In this document: piece by piece, positions 45,327 through 56,295 of the stretch | Layout: each line of letters begins with the position of its first letter | Position numbering within the stretch: the first letter of the stretch is position 1 | NCBI RefSeq assembly: GCF_030272615.1 | Contig: NC_081413.1 | Location: 441,651,038 to 441,715,037, forward strand | From: Cryptomeria japonica | Taxonomy: Eukaryota > Streptophyta > Pinopsida > Cupressales > Cupressaceae | DNA: 64,000 nt | Direction of reading: 5' to 3' | Notes under the pieces: model-generated | What the model saw: the letters and a program-made list of their open reading frames with translations, nothing else | What the model was told of the DNA's origin: nothing | The model's database searches: none | Program-made: the position numbers and the translations under genes

Positions 45327-47913
45327 ATGGAAACCTCATCTTCTGTTCCCGAGTTTATTGCAAAACCTATCATTGTTGAAAATGTCAAACGCCCTAGAAC
45401 CATGTTTAAGATTAACCTCGAGATTGCAAAGCAAGATGATTCTGTTGGAGCTTTTTCAAAAATTCTGAAGGGTGTAGCATTTGCTGAAGACCCTAGAATC
45501 TACATACATTACAACATAGAAAACCTAGGGACTGAGGATTTAAAGAAAATATTTAATGAGGCTATTGCCGACGCACAAGGTGCAATGGAAATTGAACATA
45601 AGATCATGGAAGACTTAGGTTTTGTAGAAATTCTAAATATTCCTAAATTTCCAAAGGAAGTTGTAGGACTTGTATTAAGCAGAGTCCATGGAGAGTTCAT
45701 ATGGTTAGAATCTATTTGCAAGATAACCAAGGAAGTAATTAAGGTAGTCACTAGTTTACCTTCAACTAATAGTAGGCTTGATAAAACCAATAAAATACCT
45801 AACAAGGGAGTTATGGAGTTAACCGAAGCCACATTTGATAGTAGGTCACTTAGAGTTAATGATGTCAAGGATACAAATGTGAGATATATTAGTATGGTAC
45901 TTGGATATAAAGCAACACATGCCAATAGACTGAATTCGGTTTCTAGCCTTTGTATTCACATTGCATATGAGATGGTGAACAATAATACTAAGATAGATGT
46001 TTGTGAATGGCTTAAGGATGAATTGATTGACAATTTGAAGAAGATTAAGGGAAATAAGAAAGGTACTTTCCATTTTGGGAACCTTCTAGTATGCTTGATG
46101 CTGTACTTTACCAAAGAGATACCCGACATAGGTCACAAGGATTTTGGTTATGACATACCGGTAGGAAAACAAATATACGAAGCTTTCACCGTATGGGCAC
46201 CGACTGTGATAAGAACATTGCAGATTACTTCAAAACATTTCAAACTAAGATGAGAGAAAGAGAGAGATTACTGTAGAGCATAGTTGATAAGTATGACAAG
46301 CAAATATGTTTTGCCATTAAGCGAGATGAGACTTGGATGGAAGCAGTAAGCCCTAGAACTGTTTGGGTTACTGAGATGGGTTATGATGTAACCCTACCTA
46401 TTCTAGAAACATATGCAAAAGCTCTACTTGATGCACCTAGGGAGCCATCCAAAGGAATATTTGGTAATACAGAAACCATTGAAAGTAATGTATCTATGTA
46501 GAAAGAAAGGAAGAAAAGAGATAAACTTATCAGAGATGTCTCTAAGAAGGCTAGTGAAATAAAGGAAAATGTCATGAACATTAGTGGTATATCAGCTACT
46601 GAGCTTAAAGGACTACAACTGGAAGCACATGTTTCATCGGTTGTAACATCTTCTAATACTATTAGTGGAAAGGCTGTTGAGTTTAAGAGAGTGGAAAGGA
46701 AAAGGAAAACCCCACCGGTACCATCTCCTTCACCTAAGAAAACAAGGACACTAAGGAAAAAGAAACAGGCAGTTAGAGAACCACAAAGGAATCTTACACC
46801 AAAGAAGAAATAGACACTGGTTACCCCTACCCTAGATGATCTACTGAATGAGATTATACAGGAAATGTAAACAAATGGTATAATTCCTTTAAGGATTTTG
46901 ACAAAAAAACCATTGAAGAAAGCATTATCCTACATTTGGATATATATAAGAAAGTTTTGATAGAAGTGATTGATGATTTAGCCAATGATTTATACTTGAG
47001 ATTAGAAGCTAAAAGGCTATCTGTGATGGAACTAGACAAGAAGTTGAAATTTGAAGCACTCTTGGTTGTACATCCGATAAATTGTAGAGAAGAGATAGAT
47101 GAGCTTATATTTGAAGCTAATCAGTCAGTATTTGTTAGTGGACACTGGCAAGTAAGCCTGATGGTTGGAAGGGTTAAGGAAATTATAGATGAGACTACAA
47201 ATAAATGGGACATATTTTTTGTTGAGAAGGAAAAGAAAGAGGAAAGAAATAGACCAAAAGTGGACAATATATTCAAGGTATATTAGAAAGACAAGGGAAA
47301 AGGTAAAATAGGTGGAGTACCTTCTATATAAGTAACATATAACATCCCTCCACCAGCTTAGGACACCCCTCCTTTAACCTCAACATCACCGGTTCATATA
47401 GCTAATCCACCAGATATGGCTATTGAAGGTATAACTCATGATGATACTAACCCAGGGTCAGAAATACTCTTTACAATGAATGTTGATACACATAATATAA
47501 ACATTATGGTGGACAAAGAGACTACAAAAGTTAAGGCAAATGATCTCAAAGACAACAAGATCTCAAAGAATCCGACACAAACTATTGACTCTCAGGAAAC
47601 TGAGATACCAGTTCAAGCAGAGCAATTAGAGACTAAGAAACCAATAGAGGAGAAGACAACTAGCACAGGGCCACCAGAATTTGAGAAAATGAGAGTGGCA
47701 TAGACATAGAAACAATCTAAGGCAGAGGTTCATATTGAATTTGAGAAACCGACAGTTGTAGAGGTGCTTAATCAAACTAAGAAACCATTAAAGGTAGAGG
47801 TACAGACACAAATAGATCCACTGAAAGAAAATATAAGTAAAGTGGATGCATCTGATGGAAATAAAGTGAATGTAGTTAAGGTAATTGGTCAAACATCTGT
47901 TGAGAATAGTTGA
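45327..47913 (+). pseudogene. NA-2 aORF: large protein of unknown function
   Basis: ATG at 45327 opens 308 intact codons (45327-46253). They contain RTMFKINLEIAKQDDSVGAF, GVAFAEDPRIYIHYNIENLG, KFPKEVVGLVLSRVHGEFIW, TKEVIKVVTSLPST and FGNLLVCLMLYFTKEIPDIG. A frameshift near 46235 leads into RDETWMEAVSPRTVWVTEMG and LLDAPREPSKGIFG. A basic nuclear-localisation-like stretch VERKRKTPPVPSPSPKKTRT follows near 46690-46750. A helical part near 46936-47286 has KVLIEVIDDLANDLYLRLEA, parallel to RALIELEKILPQELYNKIEA in NA-1. The last part (47416-47913) is Glu/Lys/Thr-rich and ends at a TGA directly before the 3' LTR. The C-terminal 150 or so residues of NA-1 are missing. No catalytic motif recognised. 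Confidence 0.72.
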
Positions 47914-48697
47914 TGTTGTCATTGATGGAAACCAACTGGCAACCAACTGACAATTGGTTTCTACATGCCTAACATCACATATATCATACACCGACAAACA
48001 CCGACACCGATAGGTGCTTACACCGACATTCAGATTACATCAACAACAAAGCATACCAATACTCCAGCCGACATGAGATGAACCTTTGTTTATTGTAATA
48101 TAATTATCTTTTGTAAGATGACATGGTATATTGTAAAGACTCATATATGTATGAGATCTTATAGATCATTTTGATAGAGGGAGAAATAAAAAGTAGAAGA
48201 AAGATAGGAATGTATGGTAGAAGATAATTGTTTTAGTGACAGCGAAGGTTTTTGGTTATGGTATCTATCTAAACTTAAACCGGTACTAAACCTAGCATTA
48301 GAGATGATGTTTTGAGTTGTACATTGTATTGGATTTAATTATCCATTTTGTAGTCGGTGAGACTCTTCATTGAGTAGTGAGCTCTAGGCTATTAGCCTCC
48401 CTGCATGTGCAGGCCCCTTTTTTGTAAGTAGTATTTATTCATTGGCCAGTGAGTAAATATTGTGGGTCAAAAATCTCACCAAGGTTTTTCCCACACCGGG
48501 TTTCCTCATTAAAATATCCTGTGTTATGGTGTGTTTCTATGCTGTCTTTGTTATTTCTGTTTACTGCATTTATTCTTATTTACCAGTACACTATTTTGGG
48601 TTGCAAAGTTATAAATAAGTTTAAATATTCAATACACCGGTTAGACACTGATTCAACCCCCCTCTCAGTGTCTATGGGACTGTCATTGAATCTAAGA
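47914..48697 (+). repeat. NA-2 3' LTR
   Basis: TGTTGTCATTGATGG may be the true start (47914); the part shared with the 5' copy begins at about 47963. GTGG-type hairpin at 48478-48507. Terminal hairpin at 48643-48673 with a perfect 9-bp stem AGACACTGA/TCAGTGTCT. Ends ATCTAAGA (ACA changed to AGA). Confidence 0.82.
48643..48673 (+). promoter_or_regulatory. LTR-terminal hairpin with C-rich loop (NA-2 3' LTR)
   Basis: Perfect 9-bp stem AGACACTGA/TCAGTGTCT. Compared with GAACACTGA/TCAGTGTTC in solo LTR C, the outer bases differ on both arms together, which preserves pairing. Confidence 0.75.
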
Positions 48698-48710
48698 ATC
48701 CCAGTAGTAT

Positions 48711-50531
48711 ATGATAGTTTCTTCAAAGGAGATCGAGTCAGATGAAGAAATCAAGGTTACTCCAAAGAAGAAAGGTAGTTTTACAAGGGTAGTAAGGGAG
48801 AAGAAGGAAGAAAAGAAGAAAGAACCTGCCAAGGAGCCTCCCCAACAACCTAAGATTACCATTCTACATAAACGCAAGCCAAATTCTGACAAGCACTCTA
48901 AACTAGAAGCCAAAACAAGAATGAGTAAGAAGAAATTAGATGCTCAGGACATAATTGATCAGATTATTAATGATGGTAACTTAGACAACATTTCTACATT
49001 CTTTGATGAATTTGATGAGAAGGATAAGAAGTATATTGATGAAGCTATTATTTTATATCTTGATTCTTTCAGTAGAGCATTGATTGAGTTAGAGAAAATT
49101 TTGCCTCAGGAATTGTATAATAAGATAGAGGCCAGAAAATTACATGCACAAAATCTAGACCGACAAATGAAAGAAACCAAATTAGTTAATCTTTGTCCAT
49201 CAATAACTTTGATAGAGGTTACTAAATTGATTAATAATACCGGCTCATCCAAATTCAATCCAAAGCACAAAATAAATAATTTAATGTTAGAAAGATTTGA
49301 GGAGATCCGGAAGGAAACCAAAAACATTTGGGTTAGAATTATTTTGAGTTTGGGATATGAATTGAGCCCCAGTTTTGTACAGTCTCAAAATATTCAATTA
49401 CTAGGGGATAAGAAACTAATAGATACTGAGGAACAAAATGTAAATACTGAGAAACTGGTTAGCACTCCACTGGCTACTATTGTACTAGCTAGTGAGTCCA
49501 ATTTTGTAGCAGAGAATACCCCGACAGATAATATACAAAATATAGAGGATAATATTCGTAAGGATAAGGTTACTGACAATAGAATTGTCGAGGATGCACA
49601 AGATGAGGATAGGGAACCAAGTGGTGAAGCCATCGGTGCACTACAAATAAAGGATACATCTCTGGTAGACAAAGGCAAGGAAACTGTGACAGACTTTTCT
49701 TCCGGCGTGGAAATTGACACTTCATCCATAGCCAAAGGAAATTTGTCACAATTTTCTATCAGTTTTGACAAGCCTTATCACAAGATTTCTCTAGAAGAAA
49801 AGATTTTGGTGGCAGATGTACTTCAGGCACAAGCAACTCAAGAGTTGGCTCAGGAGGAGTCAAAAGACAAAGAATTAATTAAGAATAGTTTTTAAGTTTT
49901 GAACCGGTTGGTACTTGAATTCCAGGAACAAGAGAGTGCAAGATCATCCGGTAAGTTGGAGGAGAATATTAATTTTATTCCTAAGCATTATGATTCTTTG
50001 CTCAAGGTTTTAATAACTAAGGCTAAGGAAAAAATTGTTGATGCTTGAAAGCAAACATTTTTGCAAATGATTGCATTTGAGAAAGGTAAACTCCAATTTT
50101 TCTTGCAATCCATTGATGCAGCATTGGCGGACGGAGATAAAGTTTACAAAACTTTTCTAGATTTTGCAAATATTACAACTTCCATAGACAAGTAGATCTC
50201 AGATTGTAGAAATAGCTTGATTTAGATTTCTAATAAATACAACCTGATAGTTATCCTAACCAGTTCTTTGGATGGTCCAATTTTGGCAGTCATGGATAAA
50301 ATTTTGAAATTAGAGAAGGAAAGGGATTACATAATAAAGAGAGCAACTAGGCTCCAAAATTTCATAGGTACCCAGTTAGATAATCTATTATTTCATAAGA
50401 TTGAATGTATTTCTAATATGCAGAAGGAGGATCCCAACAAATCAGAGGCAATTGAGTATTATGCCAGTCTCTTGAATGGATTCACCTCCATTCTTGACTT
50501 TCTCAAGCAAGGTTGGGACACTTACTTTTGA
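48711..50531 (+). pseudogene. NA-1 aORF, C-terminal half
   Basis: One frame of 607 codons with stops at 49893, 50046, 50193 and 50223. It opens with a very basic stretch (VREKKEEKKKEPAKEPP, then HKRKPNSDKHSK). A helical region follows, homologous to NA-2 46936-47286 (LDSFSRALIELEKILPQELY; FEEIRKETKNIWVRI), then an acidic Asp/Glu/Thr-rich part (about 49400-49890). The C-terminal helical part reads LLKVLITKAKEKIVDA and, further on, YYASLLNGFTSILDFLKQGW, ending DTYF. The last part has no counterpart in NA-2. Together with 41260-41428 and 42495-43106 it would make a protein of well over 1,000 residues when intact. Function unknown. Confidence 0.72.
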
Positions 50532-50790
50532 TTTTTGAAGACTATGTATGTATATAATTTGAAGCTTGTATAGAACCGACATGTATATCTTTATATAAAA
50601 TTTCTTTGTGGGCACCCCGCTTTGTCATTGATGTCAAAGGGGGAGGAATAACGTGAAAAATGTATCACTCACAAGGAGTATATTAGATGTATATAGTAGG
50701 AATGTATATCTCAGGGGGAGCAGATTCAGGAACACATTCAGGGCTGGTCATTTTTCACATGAGTGTTGCCATCAATGCCAAAGGGGAGAT
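50532..50790 (+). other. NA-1 3' untranslated region with polypurine tracts
   Basis: Purine runs at about 50634 (CAAAGGGGGAGGAA), 50712 (CAGGGGGAGCAG) and AAAGGGGAGA at 50780-50789, the last one adjoining the 3' LTR. The same tracts with the same surrounding words (TTGATGTCAAAGGGGGAG, TCAATGCCAAAGGGG) occur before the Copia-2 3' LTR, linking the non-autonomous element to that copia group. Confidence 0.8.
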
Positions 50791-51794
50791 TGTTGGCAAT
50801 TGACACTCATCCGGTAAGGCAAATGACATTGAGGATTGTCATTGATGGCAAATTTTCTGGCAACTCATCTTCTGGTGTCTATATCTTCTATCAAGATTCA
50901 TTGATCTATCATTTTGATTTGTTTGGGTTAATTAATATTCATTACACTCAACCAATATATTTACTTTGATTTACAACCAGTTAAGTCTTGATCCCAGTAA
51001 CATGCATTTGGAACCCGGTTAAGGATGAGATTCGATTAAGATATCTTGTGGCCCCGATTATTTATTTCATGGAATTTTTACTAGCATTTGAAGGTCAACA
51101 TGGTCATCAAGATTATGTATGAAATACCTTGTGATCTGGTAGTCGACAGGATTATATTCTTCATTGTGGTCGACATGTTTAACAAGTTAATAGGGTATTT
51201 AAGGAAATCTTTTATCGATGGATTATATGATGTTTTGGAATGCGATAATGGTTGCAAATGAATCAGAGATTGATAATATGCATTTTGGTCAGCAATAGGA
51301 AGCTTTAGTGCACAGTTTCATGTGCACAATCTTAATTGGTAGTAGAACAAGGCAAAATAGGGCATCAATGAACTGGTACATAGAGAGGGTTAACATAGCT
51401 TGAACCAAAACTTATCCAGCATGATCAGATGCAATTTGTAAGTTCATTTTTGATTGTAATCACTTTGTAGTGTTGTGTAAGTCAGTGAGACTTCTGTTTG
51501 AACAATGAGCTCTAGGTAGTTGGCCTGATTGCATGTGCAATCCCCTCTTTGTAATATTTGTATACCTTGATCTAGTATATAGATATTGTGGGTATCAGCC
51601 CCACTGTGGTTTTTTCCCTTTGTAGGTTTTTTGACATATATATATTGGTGTTATGGTGTTGCTTCTTTATGTGTTATTTGGTTTATGTACTTTAATTTTA
51701 TTCTGTTAACTGGTTCATAAGAAATAAGTTCAAAATTAGTTTTACCGGTAGAACACTGATTCACCCCCCCTCTTAGTGTTCTTGGATTCCAACA
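50791..51794 (+). repeat. NA-1 3' LTR
   Basis: TGTTGGCAATTGACACTCAT to TTCCAACA, 1,004 bp. GTGG-type hairpin at 51605-51635 (decayed right arm). Terminal hairpin at 51751-51781 with stem GAACACTGA/TTAGTGTTC (one mismatch). Confidence 0.9.
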
Positions 51795-52330
51795 GTTTGC
51801 ACCTGTATTACCCCATATTAGTATAGCATACATACATATAGATATCACAATAGTATCACATCCCACATATATCATTGTTTAGCATTTGCATTACCATATT
51901 AAACATAAAAGACAAAAATATAGACATCATGAATTTCATCCTATAAATAATCATAGCACATCATTATCATATATCCATCTGCATTTAGTACATTCACGTT
52001 TGCATCATACACAACATATAAAACATAAAAAGAACAAAAATAATAATGCATCTCATCATGTACATATATGCATCCACACATCATATTTATCATAAGCATC
52101 ATAATATAATAACACATGAAATTGTGTCATCATAATAGCTACATACATCATGTAAGAATACCACATAGATCAGAAAGACCACATGGATATAGCTACCGCA
52201 AGGAATGACTCATCTCATATATATATCAAATAATAAAGTGTCATGATACAATGATGTCAATATTACATATGGCTACAAAATCACCTGTAGGCATCTATAT
52301 CATCATACAAAATTGATCTAAGAGAGATAT
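51795..52330. other. AT-rich stretch without gene
   Basis: Rich in CATA and CAT-type words; small ORFs are His/Ile/Tyr-rich and look like composition effects. It probably is the 3' flank of the minus-strand plant-mobile-domain relict. Confidence 0.45.
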
Positions 52331-54250
52331 GAAGACGACCCTCCCTTCGAGCTGACAAGCCTCGAAAGAATTTGAGCTCCTGAAGATCTAACCCTTAGAT
52401 CTCCTCATCCGTCCAATCCTCCTAGTAGTGCGGGTGGACCCATGACTCCACTAGTGGATGCTCTCCTCCTATCCCTAATAGTAGTGGTAGTATAGCGTGA
52501 TGCTCTCCTATAACTTCTTGCTCTCTACTCTGGAGGAACTGAAAAAAAGTACAGGCTCCTCCAATAGGCTATCTCATCTCTTGCCTAGAGATAAAAGGAA
52601 AACCCAAATGCTATGTCTCTTGCTGCTGTCACCCTATCTACCCTTGAAAGGTATCATATGTAGTAGTATACCTCTAGATGGCCTCATCCCTCTCTTACTG
52701 CATATCTATCAGCTATTGCCTCAATCGAGTCACCTCTCTCTCAAGATCGTCGATCTCATCGACTTGCCCTGCTATGAGCTCTCATAGCATGAGTAGCTCA
52801 TCCTCCTCCTCATCTCCTCCCTGGTCTCCCTCTACATGTCCTCTCTATTGTAAGATGACCTATCCCTGTCCACCTTGTACTTATCCCTGCCTTTGTCCTT
52901 ATCCCTGTATCTATCCAAGAATCTGTAGGACCCGCCCTCCTCTCCCTCTAGGTGGCCTTAATCCTCTTCCTCCCTATCTTGAGTCCCCACTTCCTCCAAA
53001 ACCCTCTGATCTCCCCTCCTCTCTCTATCCACCTCTGCCTCTAACCACCCTCCTGACTCCCCATATCCTCTGTCTCCTCCATCCTCCTCCACCTCCATCC
53101 TCGTCATCCTCCTCCTCCTCTACGGGTATAGGCTCACCTAGATCTATGAGTCTTAGAAATGGATGCATTGCAAAATATGGTGTATACTCCTCATCCATCC
53201 CAACATAAATAATAACTAGTAACATATCCCAAGGCATTGACACTAGCTAGTCAATATGTGACACTACCACATCATATAAAAAAATGGGTTTCCAACGGCT
53301 CTACTCTTTGATCGTTCGCTCAAACTCACCAAAACCCCACACCATCCTTTGCTGATGGCCAAACCGCCTGTATAGTCTATCGATAATATGCCTATCCAAT
53401 ATATAGGAAGTCTTCCCAATCTGATATCTGCTCCTAAATAAAAATGCTAGCTTTGTAGCATCCTCCTCCCAAGCTTCACAGTCTAAGTATGACCTCCATA
53501 TAACACTATCTATATCATCTATAACCTGCCACTAGTACTCTACTTTCCCAATCGGTGGCTAGGAAGTGATCATGCTATATAGGTAAACATATTCATGCTT
53601 GATGCCTTTGAACCTTAAACGTATAGGTCTAGTCACAACTATGTTCTCATACGCCCACACTTGTAGAAGTGTCACCTCGCATCCCAAACCGCAGCCACTG
53701 AGGTACACAAATTGATACAACTCATGATATAGATGTACCAATATTTAAGGCCCCCATGAAAACCTCCTCCTCTGTGAGTAGGATCTCTAGTGTCCATCCC
53801 CATCAGATAGCCAAGTCTCGTGTCACCCTATCTAGACATAGATAACCACTAATGATCCCTCCCACCACTGCTGCCAATGCGTGTTCACTACTAGCCATCA
53901 CTTCCCAGCTTAGGTATCCTTGTCTCAGCTCAAGATTTGGATCTCTGAAGACCCATCTTAGTGCATCCCTGTCTCCCTCTTGGTCATATATTACGAGATC
54001 ACCATGGATCAAAACTCATAATATCTTGTACGCACCGTCTAATGTGACTGACATATCGCCAGTCGGTAAATGAAATGTGCATGTCTCAGAGTGCCATCTC
54101 TCTGCAAGAGCAGTCAATAGTCCCATGTTCATCTTGATCTCTAGCATATACATCATATGTATCAAGCCCATCGCGTCAATATCAACATGATCCTCACCGG
54201 TCAAATCTGTCCGTAATCACTGAGTCATAAGGAATCTCTCTCTTGACTCT
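52330..54250 (-). pseudogene. Plant mobile domain (PMD / MAIL1-type) protein relict
   Basis: Minus strand, N to C: LTALAERWHSETCTFHLPTG (near 54060-54115) then DMSVTLDGAYKIL, the diagnostic opening of the plant mobile domain (aminotransferase-like family, as in MAIL1 and PPP7L). Next come YLSWEVMASSEHALAAVVGG (near 53870-53930), TLLQVWAYENIVVTRPIRLR (near 53630-53680), SVIWRSYLDCEAWEED and YILDRHIIDRLYRRFGHQQR (near 53350-53410). YFAMHPFLRLIDLGEPIPVE follows, then an acidic-Gly run and an Arg-rich tail down to about 52800 or below. Several frameshifts and stops; no intact start. PMD genes are host genes in plants but are also often carried by transposons; the flanks do not decide which. The plus-strand Ser/Pro-rich ORFs at 52497-53208 are its antisense. 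Confidence 0.78.
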
Positions 54251-54296
54251 AGATGGGTCAAGTCCTCTTGCATCCAATTGAATCAATCGTGTCAAC

Positions 54297-54432
54297 TCTA
54301 GTGGTACTCATGTTTATCATATAGTGCTACTTCTATCCTAGTGCTCATGTCTATCACATGGTGCTACATCCTAGTGCTTATGTCTATCACATGGCACTGC
54401 ATCCTAGTGTATATGTTTATCACATTGCACTT
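54297..54432. repeat. Degenerate tandem repeat, period about 37 bp
   Basis: Units of the form CCTAGTGCTTATGTCTATCA followed by CATGGCACTGCAT, four copies of decreasing similarity. Upstream side of the PMD relict; origin unknown. Confidence 0.7.
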
Positions 54433-54683
54433 GATGCTATCTTTCTATAGCACTCGCCAGATTTTATCAATTCAACAATTTATCCTATACTCAACTTAGC
54501 AAACCTACTTGTTTGAGGGCGCTTATTGAGTGAATCCTCTCACTAGCTTATCCAATTGCCAACATATGTCTATCAATAAATTGTCAATTGTAGGCTTTTT
54601 TTTAGTTTGTCTTCTCTAGGGCACATGTGTGAGTGTATTCTCTCGATAGTTTATCCAATCAACAACATATATTGTATTGGACA
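54433..54683. other. Short unassigned flank
   Basis: About 250 bases between the tandem repeat and Copia-3, with a loosely repeated pair of GTTTATCCAATC/GCTTATCCAATT words near 54545 and 54640. No ORF. Confidence 0.3.
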
Positions 54684-55906
54684 ACTTAGATAACCCAAGG
54701 ACAGCTGAGAAGGGGGAGATAAATTAGTTGTCAACAAATTATAGAACTTTAAGAATTAAATCCTTATTATTGGAATACATAAACCAAAAAACCAGAATAA
54801 TAGATATAATAGTCAAGCACAAATATAAACCACAAAACATTTACCAACCATCCACAAAAGATAACACCAAGATTTGTACGTGGAAAACCCAGTAAAGGGA
54901 AAAACCATGATAAGAAGCCTACCCACGGTTAGATAATAGTTTTGCAGTAAGTATGTGATTACAATAAGAGGGGCCTAGACATGCAAGAAGGCCAACAACC
55001 TAGAGTGCACTACTCATCACAAAAGGAGCCTCACTGACTACAAAATAAATCTAGACTACAATCCAGAAGAAGAATGAACTGCAAGAATAGAATCTCCTAT
55101 GCCTAAGTGCAATTCTGGTTAAGATTAGTATGAGAGGTCTTAAACTTCTTTTACCAATCTAATTCGATCACCTATGATTGACCAAAAACCTCTGCATATG
55201 ATTACAACTTTATTTGCACACAGATAATCCCATAACCATAATATCATGATATACAAAGAGATCTTACATCATATTTATACCAACCTGGGACCTAAACAAT
55301 TAGGTCGGCCACCTAAAAGATAATACAATAAACTCATAACATAAACCCACAATCCAATGATCAACAAAGTTGGCCTGAGACTCAAACAACATAATCTAAT
55401 CAATAAACCCAACTAGCAACACATCGGTATCATCTACCAACATGTTACATAAACCGGTCCATAACCTAGCCGAATGAGATAGCATTAGGTCCAGACCTAA
55501 AATCCAACACCACCGATCAATAATAACACAAACAAGATAACCAACAACATCGCGAAAGCCATCTAGAAGATATGCCAACACTACTTATCAGGTGCATTAA
55601 AAGGTATTCAACAAAGCTCTGCCCATAAAACCCTTACCAGTGACCAAAAGGTTTACTAGAACAAATGATAGCTCCTATGTCATCAAATCCTAAACCAACT
55701 GATCTTGATACCCATATGAATAGCATGAATGACAAATCCAAACCAAATCCACAAGGAAAAACATACCAAAGCATAGCGGATCAATATCATAAACCAATCA
55801 CTCTACCATAACCTATCGAAAGCCGGTAAAGAACCAAAATAGTTGGTGTTGCCATCAATGACAAAACATCAATGCAACACATAATCAATTCCTCCAATTG
55901 CCAACA
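54684..55906 (-). repeat. Copia-3 3' LTR
   Basis: On the minus strand it begins TGTTGGCAATTGG at 55906. TATA box at 55272-55279 (TATAAATATGATGTAAGATC). GTGG/CCAC hairpin at 54880-54906 and terminal hairpin at 54700-54732 (GACAACTAA with TCAGCTGTC, two mismatches). The final bases are decayed: the expected TAACA end is TAAGT at about 54684. Confidence 0.8.
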
Positions 55907-56295
55907 ATATCCCCATTTGGCATTGATGTCAACACTAGATGTGAAAACCATCCAAGTGCTAAGAAATGCCAAACAAGTCTCCCCCAAAGGAAGACTATAA
56001 ACAATCTCCCAAAAGATGATATAACAATGAAGTTAACAAAATCCCCCTGTGAATAATATCTCTATTAAGCTTTGATCTCTCCCCTTGAATGATATTCTGT
56101 TAAGCTCTATTTTTCACATATATCTCTCCCCTTTTGAAATAAATGCCATAAATCTGACATGAACATCAAAGAAAAATCATAAATCCACTGAACCACACAG
56201 CTGACTAGTCCCCCTGAGTAGTAGCACCAACACATCAATCTGGAATGAATAGTAGCTCTGTAAATGCATGCTAGACTGATGCCAATCAACATCAT
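55907..56295 (-). other. Copia-3 3' untranslated region
   Basis: The minus strand reads CCAAATGGGGATAT directly before the LTR, a polypurine tract with two pyrimidine changes. Further purine-rich runs lie upstream (complements of CTCCCCCAAAGG at 55980, TCCCCCTG at 56042, CTCCCCTTG at 56080, CTCCCCTTTTG at 56126 and TCCCCCTGAG at 56210), giving the same series of tracts as in Copia-2. Confidence 0.75.

Larger units (their letters stand above)
43107..48697 (+). mobile_element. NA-2: second non-autonomous element nested in NA-1
   Basis: Two LTR copies (43107-43841 and about 47963-48697, both about 735 bp) flank a 4.1 kb internal region with primer site, coiled-coil/zinc-knuckle gene and aORF. 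It interrupts the homologous aORF of NA-1, so a family member has jumped into another. The flanking NA-1 protein segments do not join directly: compared with NA-2 about 200-250 codons are missing between 43106 and 48698. No TSD is found and the 5' LTR start is unclear, all consistent with a deletion at the left border. No polypurine tract is seen before the 3' LTR. Confidence 0.75.
38728..51794 (+). mobile_element. NA-1: non-autonomous LTR element with Gag-like and aORF proteins
   Basis: Two related LTRs (38728-39698 and 50791-51794), an exact initiator-Met primer site after the first and a polypurine tract before the second define one plus-strand element. After removal of the nested solo LTR D and NA-2 the internal region is about 4.4 kb and encodes only a coiled-coil/zinc-knuckle protein and a long protein of unknown function. 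There is no protease, integrase, RT or RNase H. The 5' LTR lacks the first 23 bases of the 3' LTR and no TSD is seen, so the left border is probably deleted. LTR ends, primer site and tract are of copia type, so trans-mobilisation by copia enzymes is a reasonable inference. Confidence 0.8.

Noticed and set aside
45080-45379. 99-codon ORF between NA-2 genes
   Set aside because: No counterpart in NA-1 and overlaps the better supported aORF start at 45327.
43106-48702. TSD for NA-2
   Set aside because: ACACA before 43111 or TCTTT before 43075 do not match ATCCC after 48697.
38713-51799. TSD for NA-1
   Set aside because: TTTCA and similar 5-mers to the left of 38718 do not match GTTTG after 51794; no duplication could be supported.
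52497-53208. Plus-strand Ser/Pro/Tyr-rich ORFs of 96 and 176 codons
   Set aside because: They are the antisense of the Arg/Asp/Glu/Gly-rich tail of the minus-strand plant mobile domain relict.
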